DNA of 64,000 nt from Spirochaetaceae bacterium (GCA_007693325.1 REDW01000081.1:1-64000); one strand, 5' to 3'; numbered from the stretch's first letter, positions 29,632-40,686 are shown. Made by a program: numbers and translations. The notes: a model not told the origin generated them from the letters alone.

Positions 29632-31161
29632 TTATGCGTACACGTTGACGAGTCCGATCTCGTCCCACCACTCACCGAGGCCAGGAACCAGCTCATCAAA
29701 CTCGGCAGCCGCTGCTCGGCGTAACCCGCTCTGGTTACCGCGGCCGGCGTTGTCGCCGCCGCCCTCGCCAACGGAGACCTCCAGTCCGGAGGTCTCGATA
29801 CCGCTCTGCTGCAGAGAGCGCTGCAACGCCTGCAGATTCTCCTGGAAGGCCTCTTTTACACTACTATTTTCGACAATAATCCGCCCTGCTATACGGTTAT
29901 CTTCGAGGTGCAGATTGATTCGCACGCGGCCGAGGTGCTCGGGTTTCAGTACCAGCCGGATATCACCGGACGATTCACCGCGTACCACAAGGCGCGCCTG
30001 GCGTACGATCTCGGGGTTGGCCTGCTCGCGCAACGCTCGTGACAGCGTTGTGTGTCCCCGCCCTCCGTCGCTCTGCAGCCGCTCAGCGTCGGCCTGCAGC
30101 CGGCGCGTCAGGCTCGATCCATCGGTCTCAACACGCGCGCTGCGCGCTTCGCTCGAATCAGCACCGTTCTTGTCGCTGTCGGGACGCAGATCGCGTACCT
30201 CGACAGTAACCGCCGCACGCCGTTGGTTGCGCTCCACAGAACGCGAGTCACTCTGGTCATCCTGCTCGTGGCTGCCATTCTGATCGGCGCTCTCATCCGC
30301 GCCGGATTTCTGCCCGACCGAACGGCGTGCCGCGCTGAGCGCCTGGCGAATCTCGCTCTCGTGTGAGTCAGCCTCCGGACCGCCTGCGCCTGATTGACGC
30401 TTTGGCTGCAGCGCTGCTTCTTCATTGCGGCTCACAGCAGCGCGCTCGAGCGCCGCGCCTCGGTCATCCGCTTTCGATGTATCAACATCGGCAGCCTCTG
30501 CATCGCCGAGTCGCACGCTGTGCGCAACAGAACCTGACGCAGACTCCTTCTTCTCCGCCGCCAATTCTTCGCCGTCCGGCTTGGCGGTTTTACCTTCTTT
30601 GGCCACTTTGCCGGCATCGGTCAGCCGTGACAACTTGACTTTACGATCGCTGTTGGCTGTCCTGGACTCCGCTGCCGGTGTGTCGTTGTCCTCATCACGC
30701 TCCGCCGCAGTCTTCTTGCGCTCTGCCTTTGAGCCCTGCTCATCCTGGACCTTCTCGCCCTCAGACTTCTGCCTGGACTCCTTCCTGGTGCGTTGGGCCT
30801 CACCATCTTCAGCGGCGGCTTTGGCATCACTGTCACTCTCTTCCGTATCGCTCTTAGTCTGCGTGTACTCGCTGCGTGCTGTATCGTGGCGGTCAGCTTC
30901 AGAGAGCGCGCCGTTCTGCGCTTGCTGTTGATCTGCGCGTTCGGCTGAATACTGTTGCTGCGTGGCCTCGTAGCGGTGCGCCTCCTCTAAGGGAGAACGA
31001 ACCGTAGACGAGCGCTCGCGGGCAATGACTGCGTCGAGCTGATCGCGAAACAGATTGGGCCCACCGGTAGCCGGATCAAGCGCAGAAAGCGTCTGAGCCG
31101 GTCTGGCCTGCACCACAAAATCAGCGAGAACAGGTAGTGATCCGCCGGGGTTCTGCAACAC
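29632..31161 (-). CDS. fliK: Flagellar hook-length control protein FliK
   Basis: Long charged low-complexity region then LVLKPEHLGRVRINLHLEDNRIAGRIIVENSSVKEAFQENLQALQRSL. Confidence 0.93.
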   Translation of the reverse strand: MLQNPGGSLPVLADFVVQARPAQTLSALDPATGGPNLFRDQLDAVIARERSSTVRSPLEEAHRYEATQQQYSAERADQQQAQNGALSEADRHDTARSEYTQTKSDTEESDSDAKAAAEDGEAQRTRKESRQKSEGEKVQDEQGSKAERKKTAAERDEDNDTPAAESRTANSDRKVKLSRLTDAGKVAKEGKTAKPDGEELAAEKKESASGSVAHSVRLGDAEAADVDTSKADDRGAALERAAVSRNEEAALQPKRQSGAGGPEADSHESEIRQALSAARRSVGQKSGADESADQNGSHEQDDQSDSRSVERNQRRAAVTVEVRDLRPDSDKNGADSSEARSARVETDGSSLTRRLQADAERLQSDGGRGHTTLSRALREQANPEIVRQARLVVRGESSGDIRLVLKPEHLGRVRINLHLEDNRIAGRIIVENSSVKEAFQENLQALQRSLQQSGIETSGLEVSVGEGGGDNAGRGNQSGLRRAAAAEFDELVPGLGEWWDEIGLVNVYA

Positions 31162-31177
31162 CCGAGCACCTCCGGTA

Positions 31178-31801
31178 TCACTGGTCGGCTCTGATGGTCA
31201 TCTTGCGCTGAATCTCTGCCGCGCGTTGCGGCGGGAATTGCGACAACCAGAACGGAACCAGCGAGAATTCACCAGCCTCGGCTGCACGTTCTTCGGTAAT
31301 CTGCAGCGTCTCGATCAGCAGCTGGTCTTCAAAGCCCTGCAGAATGGCAACCGCATTGTCCGGTGGCATACCGGTCAGGTTGCGCGAAATCTGCTCGACC
31401 CTTGCTCTTCTATTCTCGTCCTCCCGCACCCGTTGGTTGAATGAAATCTCGCGGTCCTGCAGCTCCGCCTCGCGCGCCTCGATCTCGTCGCGCAGCAGAG
31501 CCAGCTCGGCGGTGGTGTTCTCAAGCTCGCGCTCGCGGCGGGCGATGTCCTCGGAAACCAGCTGCAGAGCCTGTTCGCGCTTGGCGAGCCGCGCGCTGTC
31601 CAGCAGGATTGCGTCGTCCGCCGGGTCTACTTCGGTTGGGCGCCCGACGCCAAAAAGCGCCGCGACCGGGGTTATCACCGCGCGCGCGTCTATCAGCCCC
31701 AGGTAGTTGAACCAGAGGGTCCCGCCCACAAGCAGGACAAGTACCAGCAAGATAAGTACCAGGATCCGTGGAGCTGCCCCCACTCTGCTATAGCGAGCCA
31801 T
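31178..31801 (-). CDS. flbB: FlbB/MotE-like flagellar protein
   Basis: N-terminal TM, coiled coil, NLTGMPPDNAVAILQGFEDQLLIETLQ. Confidence 0.85.
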   Translation of the reverse strand: MARYSRVGAAPRILVLILLVLVLLVGGTLWFNYLGLIDARAVITPVAALFGVGRPTEVDPADDAILLDSARLAKREQALQLVSEDIARRERELENTTAELALLRDEIEAREAELQDREISFNQRVREDENRRARVEQISRNLTGMPPDNAVAILQGFEDQLLIETLQITEERAAEAGEFSLVPFWLSQFPPQRAAEIQRKMTIRADQ

Positions 31802-32261
31802 CGACGGTAGCCTCCCATGCTATTTTTCGGGCGCGCGCGCTGCGAGCGTTGGTCGAATCGTCGAGCACTTTGCCCTCGTGAAGCAGTTGCTCGCGGCGGT
31901 GCGCCTCCTCCTGCCGCTCCTTGAGGTTGGAGAGAACCTTGCGCTCGCGCATTGCAGCCACGTACTGCTGCTGCACTTCGTTGCGCGCACGCTGGGCCTC
32001 TTCGAGATCCGAGGATAGCTGCTGTCGCCGCTGTTCGAGATGCGCCATATAGGCGCCCTGCCACAGCCGAAACTCTATGTCGGCCGCCTGAGCTCCGCCA
32101 CCCGCGGCAACGGTCTGCTGGTGCTCGCGTGCCACCGTGGCAATCTCATCCTGCAGCCTCACGCAACGCGAGGTTGCCTCGCCCAGCTTGAGTTCCCACT
32201 CTGATTCGCGGTGCTGCCGCAGTCGCAATACTGCTGCCAGCGTAAACTGAAACCGTCTCAC
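31788..32261 (-). CDS. fliJ: Flagellar export chaperone FliJ
   Basis: MRRFQFTLAAVLRLRQHRE, all-helical, adjacent to fliI. Confidence 0.92.
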   Translation of the reverse strand: MRRFQFTLAAVLRLRQHRESEWELKLGEATSRCVRLQDEIATVAREHQQTVAAGGGAQAADIEFRLWQGAYMAHLEQRRQQLSSDLEEAQRARNEVQQQYVAAMRERKVLSNLKERQEEAHRREQLLHEGKVLDDSTNARSARARKIAWEATVDGSL

Positions 32262-33610
32262 TGCCGCTGCTCCTCGCGGTCATTTGCCAGTGCATCGGCT
32301 TCACCCATGCCGGCAATCGCCAACACCGCGCTGCGAGTTGCCTCCAGCGGCGCCTTCTCGTCGATGTCCTGGCGCAGGAATCCGTTTATCTGCGGCATCT
32401 TTGCGATTGCCTCATCGATCTCACGGTTGGTTCCCTTCTGGTAGGCTCCGACGTTTATCAGATCCTCGCTGTCGGTGTAGGCCGCCATCAGTCGGCGTAC
32501 GTAACCGGCGGCGTCGCGCACGCGCTGCGAGGAGACTCTGTTGGCAAGCCGCGAGATAGAACTGAGTATGTCGATCGCCGGGTAATGGTAGCGCTGAGCC
32601 AACCGACGCGCCAGCACCAGGTGCCCGTCGAGAATACCGCGCACCGCGTCGGCAATCGGCTCATCCATGTCATCGCCTTCCACCAGGATATTGTAGAAGC
32701 CGGTGATAGTGCCGCGCGCCGAGGTGCCGCAGCGCTCGAGCAGTTTGGGCAGGGTGGAGAACACCGACGGGGTGAATCCGCGTGTAGCCGGCGGCTCGCC
32801 CACTGCAAGGCCGATCTCGCGCTGAGCACGCGCAAAACGAGTCACAGAATCAAACAGCAGCATGACATCCTTGCCCTGATCGCGGTAGTACTCAGCAATG
32901 GCGGTGGCAACGTAGGCACCGCGCAGCCGCGCCAGCGGCGGCGTATTGGATGTAGAGACCACCACCACCGATCGAGCCAGCCCCTCGGGCCCCAGGTCAT
33001 GCTCAATGAACTCGCGCACCTCGCGCCCGCGCTCTCCAATCAGCGCAATGACGTTGACCTCGGCAGAGGTGTTGCGGGCAATCATTCCCAGCAGTGTCGA
33101 TTTGCCGACGCCACTGCCGGAGAAGATCCCCAGCCGCTGGCCCTTGCCCACCGGTAACAGTCCGTCGATAGCGCGCACACCGGTGACAATCTGTTCATTG
33201 ATGGCACTGCGGTCAAGCACGTCCGGCCCATCCCCCACCGCGGGATAGAGCTCGGCTGAACCTATGTCTCCAGCGCCGTCGATCGGACGGCCGCGCGCAT
33301 CGAGCACCCGTCCGAGCAGCTTGTCGGAAACCGGGACCTGCAGCATCTCGCCGGTCCCCACAACAGAGCAGCCAACCTCTATGCCGTCGACCTCGGTATA
33401 GGGCATCAACTGTACCGTAGAGCCCGCCACACCAACCGCCTCGGCCCACACGGCGGTGCCGCGCGGCATCACCACCTGGCACAGTTCGCCGACAAACACC
33501 TGCGGACCGTCACTCTCCAGCAACAGCCCCTGCACGCGGCGAATCCTTCCCACCTGCTTGATCGGCTCAATCCGATCAACTACTGCGGTATATTTGTCAA
33601 ACATTCCCAC
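32258..33610 (-). CDS. fliI: Flagellar export ATPase FliI
   Basis: GIFSGSGVGKSTLLGMIARN; F1-type ATPase. Confidence 0.97.
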   Translation of the reverse strand: MGMFDKYTAVVDRIEPIKQVGRIRRVQGLLLESDGPQVFVGELCQVVMPRGTAVWAEAVGVAGSTVQLMPYTEVDGIEVGCSVVGTGEMLQVPVSDKLLGRVLDARGRPIDGAGDIGSAELYPAVGDGPDVLDRSAINEQIVTGVRAIDGLLPVGKGQRLGIFSGSGVGKSTLLGMIARNTSAEVNVIALIGERGREVREFIEHDLGPEGLARSVVVVSTSNTPPLARLRGAYVATAIAEYYRDQGKDVMLLFDSVTRFARAQREIGLAVGEPPATRGFTPSVFSTLPKLLERCGTSARGTITGFYNILVEGDDMDEPIADAVRGILDGHLVLARRLAQRYHYPAIDILSSISRLANRVSSQRVRDAAGYVRRLMAAYTDSEDLINVGAYQKGTNREIDEAIAKMPQINGFLRQDIDEKAPLEATRSAVLAIAGMGEADALANDREEQRQ

Positions 33611-33636
33611 GGGCTCCCTCCCTTTGGCCCGCGACG

Positions 33637-34557
33637 CTATTCCTTCAGCTTTGCCCTGGACTGAATCGGCGTGATCTCCAGGATGCGGTCCTCGATTTCT
33701 CGAAGCTGCGAAGAAATACGCGCGTCGATACGACCGAAATCGGTCTCGATAATGCAGCCACCCGGGTCAACGGTTGTATCCTCGGCAACGCTTACGTTGC
33801 CGACCCGCTCCACCATCTCGATGACCTCTTTGACGTGGTCGGTTGCCATCTCGAGGTCCTGCAGATTGACCCTGACGATGACATCGGACTTGGTCTTCAG
33901 CTTGCGCAGCGCCTGCACCATGTTGTTGACAACTACGTTCTTCTGGTTCTCTGAGATTACCTTGACAACCTTAGCGGCAATCCCGAGCACCAGGTGAATC
34001 AGCTGCGATTCGGACTCCTCAATGATCTCGTTGCGTCGCGCTATAGCCTTGTCGATAATCACGTGCAGCCGATCGATCAGGCGACTGACCTCGGCCTTAC
34101 CCGAATCGAAGCCCTTGGCTTCGCCCTGTTCCAGCCCGCGCTGATAGGCGTCCTGTTCAACCTCGGTGGCACGGGCCTCGGCGTCGGCAACGATCTTGTC
34201 AGCCTGTTGCTTTGCCTCAGCCACCAGCCGCTCGGACTCCTGCTCGGCCTGCTGTTTGATCTCCTGCGCCTCGGCGGTGCGCCGTTTGACCTCGTCAAAA
34301 GCGCGATTCTCGGCCTCTTCGGTGATCTGATTGGCCGCTTGCCGGGCTTCGTCAATCATCTTCTCACGCTCGGCATCCCAGTTCTGCTTGAACTGCTCGG
34401 CCTCGCGGCGCAGGTCATCGGCTGTGGGTCCGCTGTACTCCTCGATATCGGCAACCTCGTCGAGTGTCTCGATTGGCTGCGGGGCTTGCGGGCCCTCTAT
34501 GAAGATTTTACCATCGAGAACTTTGACTTCACCGGATCGAAACACGTTCTTGGCCAC
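33637..34557 (-). CDS. fliH: Flagellar export regulator FliH
   Basis: Coiled coil plus FliH-type C-terminal domain between fliI and fliG. Confidence 0.93.
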   Translation of the reverse strand: MAKNVFRSGEVKVLDGKIFIEGPQAPQPIETLDEVADIEEYSGPTADDLRREAEQFKQNWDAEREKMIDEARQAANQITEEAENRAFDEVKRRTAEAQEIKQQAEQESERLVAEAKQQADKIVADAEARATEVEQDAYQRGLEQGEAKGFDSGKAEVSRLIDRLHVIIDKAIARRNEIIEESESQLIHLVLGIAAKVVKVISENQKNVVVNNMVQALRKLKTKSDVIVRVNLQDLEMATDHVKEVIEMVERVGNVSVAEDTTVDPGGCIIETDFGRIDARISSQLREIEDRILEITPIQSRAKLKE

Positions 34558-34579
34558 AACTCTTCCCTTATCTGGTGAG

Positions 34580-35647
34580 CTAGACTACCAGCTCGTCCTC
34601 GCCGGCGCGGGCAACCACGATCTCGCCCTGCTCCTCGAGTTTTCTGATAATTGAGACGATCTTCTGCTGCGCTTCTTCAACGTCCTTCATGCGGATCGGT
34701 CCCATGTATTCCATGTCCTCCTTCAACAGCGTGGCTGCGCGCTTGGACATGTTGCGATAGATCTTGTCCTGCACCTCGGTATCAACAGACTTGAGCGCCT
34801 TGGCCAGCTCGGTAGTATCAACCTCGCGCAGAACTTTCTGAATTGCACGGTCGTCGAGCATAACGATGTCCTCAAAGACAAACATGCGCTTCTTGATGTC
34901 TTCTGCCAGCTCGGGATCCTCGTCCTCCAGCGACTCGATGATCTTCTTCTCCGTTGATCGATCAACCAGATTGAGGATCTCCACGATGCTCTCGACCCCG
35001 CCTGCCGAGGTATAGTCTTCTGATGAGAGCGTTGAGAGCTTCTTCTCCAGCACGCGCTCGACCTCGCGCAGAACCTCCGGTGACGTGCGGTCCATCTTGG
35101 CGATGCGCTTGGCAACGTCGGACTGTACTTCGTGCGGCAGATTGGAGAGAATGGTAGAAGCCTTCTGCGGCTCCAGATAGGCCAGAATCAGTGCGATAGT
35201 CTGGGGATGCTCCTGCTGAATGAAGTTGAGTAGATGGGTAGGATCGGTACGGCGAATGAAATCGAACGGCCGCACCTGTAGACTCGAGGTCAGACGATTG
35301 ATGATATCAACTGCCTTCTGCGATCCGAGCGACTTCTCCAGCAGTTCACGCGCGTAGTCTATGCCGCCGGTGGTGATGAAGTCGTGAGCCATCATCAGCT
35401 CCTGGAACTCCATCAACACCTTGTCGCGGTCTTCGGGCTCTATATTCTCCAGCCGCGCGATTTCAAACGTCAAAGACTCGATTTCATCCTCACGCAGATG
35501 CTTGAAGATTTCAGACGAGATCTCTGATCCAATGGTGATCAAAAACACCGCCGCCTTCTGACGGCCGGTGAGCTCTTTGCGATGACCGGAGCCTTTCTTG
35601 GAGGTGGTTGCCGTACCGCCGGCGCTTGACCGGGTTGCCTTTGCCAT
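34580..35647 (-). CDS. fliG: Flagellar motor switch protein FliG
   Basis: LTGRQKAAVFLITIGSEISSEIFKHL; QQEHPQTIALILAYLEPQKAS. Confidence 0.97.
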   Translation of the reverse strand: MAKATRSSAGGTATTSKKGSGHRKELTGRQKAAVFLITIGSEISSEIFKHLREDEIESLTFEIARLENIEPEDRDKVLMEFQELMMAHDFITTGGIDYARELLEKSLGSQKAVDIINRLTSSLQVRPFDFIRRTDPTHLLNFIQQEHPQTIALILAYLEPQKASTILSNLPHEVQSDVAKRIAKMDRTSPEVLREVERVLEKKLSTLSSEDYTSAGGVESIVEILNLVDRSTEKKIIESLEDEDPELAEDIKKRMFVFEDIVMLDDRAIQKVLREVDTTELAKALKSVDTEVQDKIYRNMSKRAATLLKEDMEYMGPIRMKDVEEAQQKIVSIIRKLEEQGEIVVARAGEDELVV

Positions 35648-35650
35648 GGC

Positions 35651-37357
35651 CTACTCCTCCATCAACCAGGTGCGAATCAGCTGTGCCACGTCTTCAGGAT
35701 GCTCGCGTGCCATGTTGATGGCGTTCTCCTGCATCTCGAGTCGAGCGCGTTCTTCAACCGACATCTCGACGTCGGTTCCCTCTTCCTCGGCGCTGCGCAG
35801 CGCCGCTTCGCGCATCGCCTGATGCTGCCGCGCCAGCTCCTCTTCGCGCAGGCGGCGGCGGCGCTCGATCTCGCGCGAAATCAGGCGGAAGACGATGAAC
35901 GACACCAGCAGAATTGCAATACCGATCAACGAGTAGAGGATGATCATCTGGATCTGCCGCCGGCGCCGGAACGCAGCGTCTTCCTCTTCGTGCTCAAGCG
36001 AACGGTCAAACTGGATGTGCTGTACACTGACCGAGTCACCGCGAGCCTGACTGAATCCCACTGCGTTGCGCGCCAGATCGAGAGCACGGTCGAGCTCATC
36101 CTGACTGACCGGTACGTACTCACGGGCAATGCTGCCGTCGGGGTTTGTCACCAGGTTCCCCTGCTCATCATACTGTTTGCGCCAGACACCGTCCAGCGCG
36201 ATGCTGGCGGTCATGCGCCGGATCTCGGGGCTCTTCTCTTCGTACAGCCGCCGCGTATTCATTTCGTAATTGGTGCGGCTCTCAACGTTGGACCAGCGAC
36301 CGACCATTCCGTCGAGGTCTCGATACGCCGGCGGCGTCTGGCCCTCCTGCCCCGGGGGACCCTGCGGGTTGAAGCCGGTTCCTTCGTAGAGTTCTTCGAG
36401 CATTTCGGTCGAGCGCGGCACCGACATCACAAATTCGCGCTCGCTGAACGGGGTGCGAGGATCATCGGGCACGGTCTCAATCGGGAAGACCTCTTCGGTC
36501 TCGGAGGTGCGAACTCCCATCAGCAGATCAACGTCTATATTGACAACTTTAACACGGCTCTGACCGTAAATCTGGGACAGCGCATCATGAATTGCCTTGA
36601 TGTAGCGCCCTTCGACTTCACGCTTGAGGTTGAACTCGCGGCGAGTCAATTCGAGCCGATCGAACCCTTCCATGCCTTCGAAGTCATTGAGCACTATGCC
36701 GGCGCGATCGGTGATGGTGATGTGCTCGCTGCGCAGTCCTTCGACGGCAAACTGTATCAGCTTCTCAATGCCCTCGATCTTGCGCCGGTTCTCACGGATA
36801 TCCGAACCGGGCTTGGGGGTAATTATCACCGAAGCGGTAACCGGATTCTGATCATCGCGGAAGAGCTCGGCCTGGGGTATTACCAGGTTGACGCTGGCAG
36901 CGTCCACATCATCGAGTGCCACGATGTGCTGCTGCAACTGGCGCGTGATCGAGCGCTGCAGATTCACGTTACGCTCAAAGTCGGTCTGCGTCCAGCGATC
37001 GATATCGAATAGTTCCCAGGGGTCGGTGTCTCTGGGCAACAGGTCCTCGCGTGTCAGAATTGCGCGCATGCGCTGCGCAGTGGATTCATCGGGGACCATG
37101 ATGCGCCGGTCGGCGGTCACGCTGTAGCTGACGTTCTCCTGATCGAGACGCGTAGTGATGCGGTTCAGCTCGACGTCGTCGATGACGGCGCGGCTGATCA
37201 GCGGTACCGCACGCGGTGCTGCGCTGAAGCTGACCAGCAGAACGATGCCGATCACCGCAGCGACAAGCACTGCTACAAAGACACCCTTCTGCAGCGGTTT
37301 CCATTTTCCCCACAGATCCCTGATCTGCCGGGCTGTGTTTGTGAGCCAGTTGTTCAT
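35651..37357 (-). CDS. fliF: Flagellar MS-ring protein FliF
   Basis: FliF family, two TM, TQTDFERNVNLQRSITRQLQQHI. Confidence 0.97.
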   Translation of the reverse strand: MNNWLTNTARQIRDLWGKWKPLQKGVFVAVLVAAVIGIVLLVSFSAAPRAVPLISRAVIDDVELNRITTRLDQENVSYSVTADRRIMVPDESTAQRMRAILTREDLLPRDTDPWELFDIDRWTQTDFERNVNLQRSITRQLQQHIVALDDVDAASVNLVIPQAELFRDDQNPVTASVIITPKPGSDIRENRRKIEGIEKLIQFAVEGLRSEHITITDRAGIVLNDFEGMEGFDRLELTRREFNLKREVEGRYIKAIHDALSQIYGQSRVKVVNIDVDLLMGVRTSETEEVFPIETVPDDPRTPFSEREFVMSVPRSTEMLEELYEGTGFNPQGPPGQEGQTPPAYRDLDGMVGRWSNVESRTNYEMNTRRLYEEKSPEIRRMTASIALDGVWRKQYDEQGNLVTNPDGSIAREYVPVSQDELDRALDLARNAVGFSQARGDSVSVQHIQFDRSLEHEEEDAAFRRRRQIQMIILYSLIGIAILLVSFIVFRLISREIERRRRLREEELARQHQAMREAALRSAEEEGTDVEMSVEERARLEMQENAINMAREHPEDVAQLIRTWLMEE

Positions 37358-37375
37358 GTCCCCTCCCAGTTCATG

Positions 37376-37390
37376 GCGCCCCCCGGGCGC
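37376..37390. repeat. GC hairpin GCGCCC-CCC-GGGCGC between fliE and fliF
   Basis: Perfect 6-bp stem, 3-nt loop, 19 nt upstream of the fliF start. Confidence 0.6.
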
Positions 37391-37419
37391 AGCGCTCTCT
37401 CTATCCGTTCACGGTGGCG

Positions 37420-37746
37420 CTACCGTATGTTGATAACATCGCGATACGCACGAATCACGCGATCAACAACGTTGCGCGCGATATTCAGTGACATATTGGC
37501 CTTTGCCCCGGCAATGGTGACGTCGTGCGGGTTAACGCTCTCGGGGTCGATGATAGCCTGTACCGACAGTTCGGCGTGATCCCGCTGCAGCTGGTTCACG
37601 TTGTTCAGGCCATCAAACAGCATGCTGCGAAAATCCTCTGCAGGCTGAAGTTCAGCCTGATCACGCCTGCCGGAGACGTGGCGCGGATTTGTCTGTTCAA
37701 GGCGAAATATATCGCCGTGCACTTGTTGTGGATTCAACAGTCTCAT
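37420..37746 (-). CDS. fliE: Flagellar hook-basal body protein FliE
   Basis: C-terminal VNPHDVTIAGAKANMSLNIARNVVDRVIRAYRDVINI. Confidence 0.95.
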   Translation of the reverse strand: MRLLNPQQVHGDIFRLEQTNPRHVSGRRDQAELQPAEDFRSMLFDGLNNVNQLQRDHAELSVQAIIDPESVNPHDVTIAGAKANMSLNIARNVVDRVIRAYRDVINIR

Positions 37747-37771
37747 ATGCTACCCTCCCAGAAACTCTGCA

Positions 37772-38230
37772 TTATCGACCGATTTCCAGCGCGCGGGTAA
37801 ACATGGTGCGCGCCCCGTTGATCACCTGAACGTTTGCTTCGTAGGACCTCGATGCCGAAATCAGATCTACCATTTCGTTGACTACGTTCACGTTGGGCAT
37901 TTCTACATACCCCGCCTGCGGTCCGGACTGTATTGCATCCGGATGGGTGGGATCGTACACAAGCCGCAACTCGGCGTCGTAGTCTTTCTCAATTGCCGAG
38001 ACGCGAACTCCTTTGCCAACCCCGTTATCGAGCCGCTGCGGCACAAATGGCCCTTTGAAGTAGGGCTGCTCGACCCGCGGCCGGAAGATCACCCGGCTGC
38101 GGCGGTATGGACCGCCCTCGGTTGTGCGCGTTGTACTCGCATTGGCGATGTTATCCGCAATCACGTCCTGGCGCAGCCGCTGTGCTGTCAGCCCGCTGGC
38201 TGCAGTATTGATGCTATTGAACATTCCCAT
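37772..38230 (-). CDS. flgC: Flagellar rod protein FlgC
   Basis: INTAASGLTAQRLRQDVIADNIANASTT; SRSYEANVQVINGARTM. Confidence 0.97.
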   Translation of the reverse strand: MGMFNSINTAASGLTAQRLRQDVIADNIANASTTRTTEGGPYRRSRVIFRPRVEQPYFKGPFVPQRLDNGVGKGVRVSAIEKDYDAELRLVYDPTHPDAIQSGPQAGYVEMPNVNVVNEMVDLISASRSYEANVQVINGARTMFTRALEIGR

Positions 38231-38243
38231 GGTTCAGCCCCAC

Positions 38244-38666
38244 TTATCCGCGCAACACGCTATTGACCGCTTCGAATTGCGAGTTCAGCGAATTGGTCAT
38301 CAGGGTGTAGAGCAGTTGATTGGTCAAGAGCTCGGCACTCTCGACTTCGATATCGACGTTGTTATCGTTGTTCTTGCTCGACGTAAGATGATCGAGGAAA
38401 CGGGACGGCCGTACCGAACGATAATCCACCGGACGATGAAACGGGATGTGCCGCTCATTGGTCAGTGCGGCCTGCAATCGTGGCTGAGTCTGCTCTGACC
38501 GCAACGCATCGCCCAGCGCCGTCTCAAAGTTGACAACCGAGCGCTTGAAATTGGGAGTATCGGCGTTGGCGATGTTGTTGGCGATGACGTCCTGCCGCAG
38601 CAGACTGACGTCCATAGTGCGGTGCAGTATATCAACCGTGCGTCCAAAGTTGTTGTTGACAAACAT
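38244..38666 (-). CDS. flgB: Flagellar rod protein FlgB
   Basis: MDVSLLRQDVIANNIANADTPNFKRS. Confidence 0.97.
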   Translation of the reverse strand: MFVNNNFGRTVDILHRTMDVSLLRQDVIANNIANADTPNFKRSVVNFETALGDALRSEQTQPRLQAALTNERHIPFHRPVDYRSVRPSRFLDHLTSSKNNDNNVDIEVESAELLTNQLLYTLMTNSLNSQFEAVNSVLRG

Positions 38667-38725
38667 CGCGTCTTCTTCCTCCTCCCTCTTATTCTCGGCT
38701 GCAGCCCGGCCTTCTGAAGCGCTTT

Positions 38726-40150
38726 TCAGAGAATGTAGCGCGTCAGGTCCTGGTCCTGTACCACCTCATTGAGCCGTTCTCCGACGTACTCGCGCGTAAT
38801 CGGAATCTTCTGTCCCTTCAGATCCGGCGCCGTGAATGATACCTCCTCGAGCAGCACTTCCATAATGGTGTGCAGCCGCCGTGCACCGATATTCTCGGTC
38901 TTGCTGTTGACCTGCGCCGCGATTTCCGAGAGTTCGCGGATTGCATCCTCGCTGAAGCTGAGCTCAACGCCCTCGGTCTTCATAAGCTCGGTGTATTGTA
39001 TGATCAAGGCGTTCTGCGGTTTAGTCAGGATGTTGAAAAAGTCCTCGCTGCCCAGCGCCTCGAGCTCGACACGCAGCGGGAAGCGTCCCTGCAGCTCAGG
39101 GATCAGATCACTCGGCTTGCTGGTATGGAACGCACCGGCGGCAATGAACAGAATGTGCGAGGTATCGACCATGCCGTGCTTGGTGTTGACCTTGCTGCCC
39201 TCGACGATCGGCAGGATATCACGCTGAACCCCTTCACGGCTGACATCCACGCCCTGGCGGCCCTCCTTGGAGGCCACCTTGTCTATCTCGTCAATGAAGA
39301 TGATTCCCATCTGCTCCACCCGGTTGCGGGCCAGTTCCGAGAGCCGGTCCGAATCAACCAGCTTATCCATCTCCTCCTGCAGGATGAGCTCGCGTGCATT
39401 CCTGACCGAGGTGCGCTTCTTCTTCTTGCGTCCACCAAAGAGATTGCCCAGATTACCGAGATTGAGGTCCATCTCCTCAAAACTGGATCCGGAGAACACT
39501 TCGATCGACGGGAAACCGCCGCCACTGGACACCTGGACCTCAATCTCCTTGTCCTCGAGCTTGCCGTCGCGCAGCATCTTGCGGAATTTCTCGCGTGTTG
39601 CCTGTGACACGCCTCCCTCGGACTCAGCGCTATCATCGCTGCGTGGCGTAGCGGGTGTAACATCGATCTGGCCGGCTGAAGCATCAGGCTCGGCTGTCTC
39701 CCCGGCCGCTGCCTGGCGCCGGCCGCCGGGCAGCAGCAGATCCAGCAGTGCGTCTTCGGTGCGGCGCTCGGCCTCTTCGCGCACCTCCTCCTGCAACTCG
39801 CTCTTGACCATCGAGATTCCAACCGATACAAGGTCGCGCACCATGGACTCGACGTCGCGTCCCACGTAGCCCACCTCGGTGTACTTGGTTGCCTCGACCT
39901 TGATGAACGGAGCGCCGGTCAACTTGGAAAGCCTGCGCGCGATCTCGGTCTTGCCCACGCCGGTGGGTCCGATCATGATGATATTCTTGGGAGCCACTTC
40001 ATCGCGCAGTTCCTCGGGCAGCCGCTGCCGCCGCAGCCGATTGCGCAGGGCTATGGCAACGACCTTCTTGGCTTTCTCCTGACCGATGATGAACTTGTCC
40101 AGTTCTCGCACGATCTCGGCAGGCGTCAGCTCGGATAGTTCACGTTTCAT
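38726..40150 (-). CDS. hslU: HslU (ClpY) protease ATPase
   Basis: [18 protein letters not shown]-terminal ...QDLTRYIL. Confidence 0.97.
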   Translation of the reverse strand: MKRELSELTPAEIVRELDKFIIGQEKAKKVVAIALRNRLRRQRLPEELRDEVAPKNIIMIGPTGVGKTEIARRLSKLTGAPFIKVEATKYTEVGYVGRDVESMVRDLVSVGISMVKSELQEEVREEAERRTEDALLDLLLPGGRRQAAAGETAEPDASAGQIDVTPATPRSDDSAESEGGVSQATREKFRKMLRDGKLEDKEIEVQVSSGGGFPSIEVFSGSSFEEMDLNLGNLGNLFGGRKKKKRTSVRNARELILQEEMDKLVDSDRLSELARNRVEQMGIIFIDEIDKVASKEGRQGVDVSREGVQRDILPIVEGSKVNTKHGMVDTSHILFIAAGAFHTSKPSDLIPELQGRFPLRVELEALGSEDFFNILTKPQNALIIQYTELMKTEGVELSFSEDAIRELSEIAAQVNSKTENIGARRLHTIMEVLLEEVSFTAPDLKGQKIPITREYVGERLNEVVQDQDLTRYIL

Positions 40151-40686
40151 GAAAGCTCCTCCAACACGATCTCGGCATTGGTGTAGATGCAGATGCCGGC
40201 GGCAATTGCCAGTGAGCGTTCTGCAATTTCGGCTGCTGTCAGCTGGTCGCTTTGCAGAAATGCCAGCGCGGCTGCGTAGGCAAAGTTGCCGCCCGATCCA
40301 ATTGCAATGGCATCGCTGTCCGGCTCGACTATGTCGCCGGTACCCGAAATCAGCAGCGTCTTGTTTCTGTCGGCCGTCAGTATCAGCGCTTCCAGGCGCC
40401 GCAGAGCACGATCCATGCGCCAGTCCTTGGCCAGCTCCACCGCCGCGCGGGTGATGTCACCCGAATACTCCTTGACCTTACCCTCAAAGCGCTCAAACAG
40501 CGTAAACGCGTCTGCGGTAGCTCCGGCAAATCCGACCAGCACAGAGTCATCGTGAATTCGGCGAATCTTGCGCGCGTGCGCCTTCATGATCGTATTCCCC
40601 AGGGTCACCTGGCCGTCGGCAGCCATGGCTACCGTGCCGTTTCGGCGTACGCTGATGACCGTTGTACTGCGCCATTTGTCTTGCAT
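40147..40686 (-). CDS. hslV: HslV (ClpQ) protease with short propeptide
   Basis: [35 protein letters not shown]. Confidence 0.97.
   Translation of the reverse strand: MQDKWRSTTVISVRRNGTVAMAADGQVTLGNTIMKAHARKIRRIHDDSVLVGFAGATADAFTLFERFEGKVKEYSGDITRAAVELAKDWRMDRALRRLEALILTADRNKTLLISGTGDIVEPDSDAIAIGSGGNFAYAAALAFLQSDQLTAAEIAERSLAIAAGICIYTNAEIVLEELS

Noticed and set aside
29632-31161. Low-complexity charged region as a possible novel repeat protein
   Set aside because: C-terminal FliK domain and position between flbB and flgD identify it as FliK, where such regions are normal.
35699-37012. 437-aa plus-strand ORF
   Set aside because: Entirely antisense to fliF, which is unmistakable.
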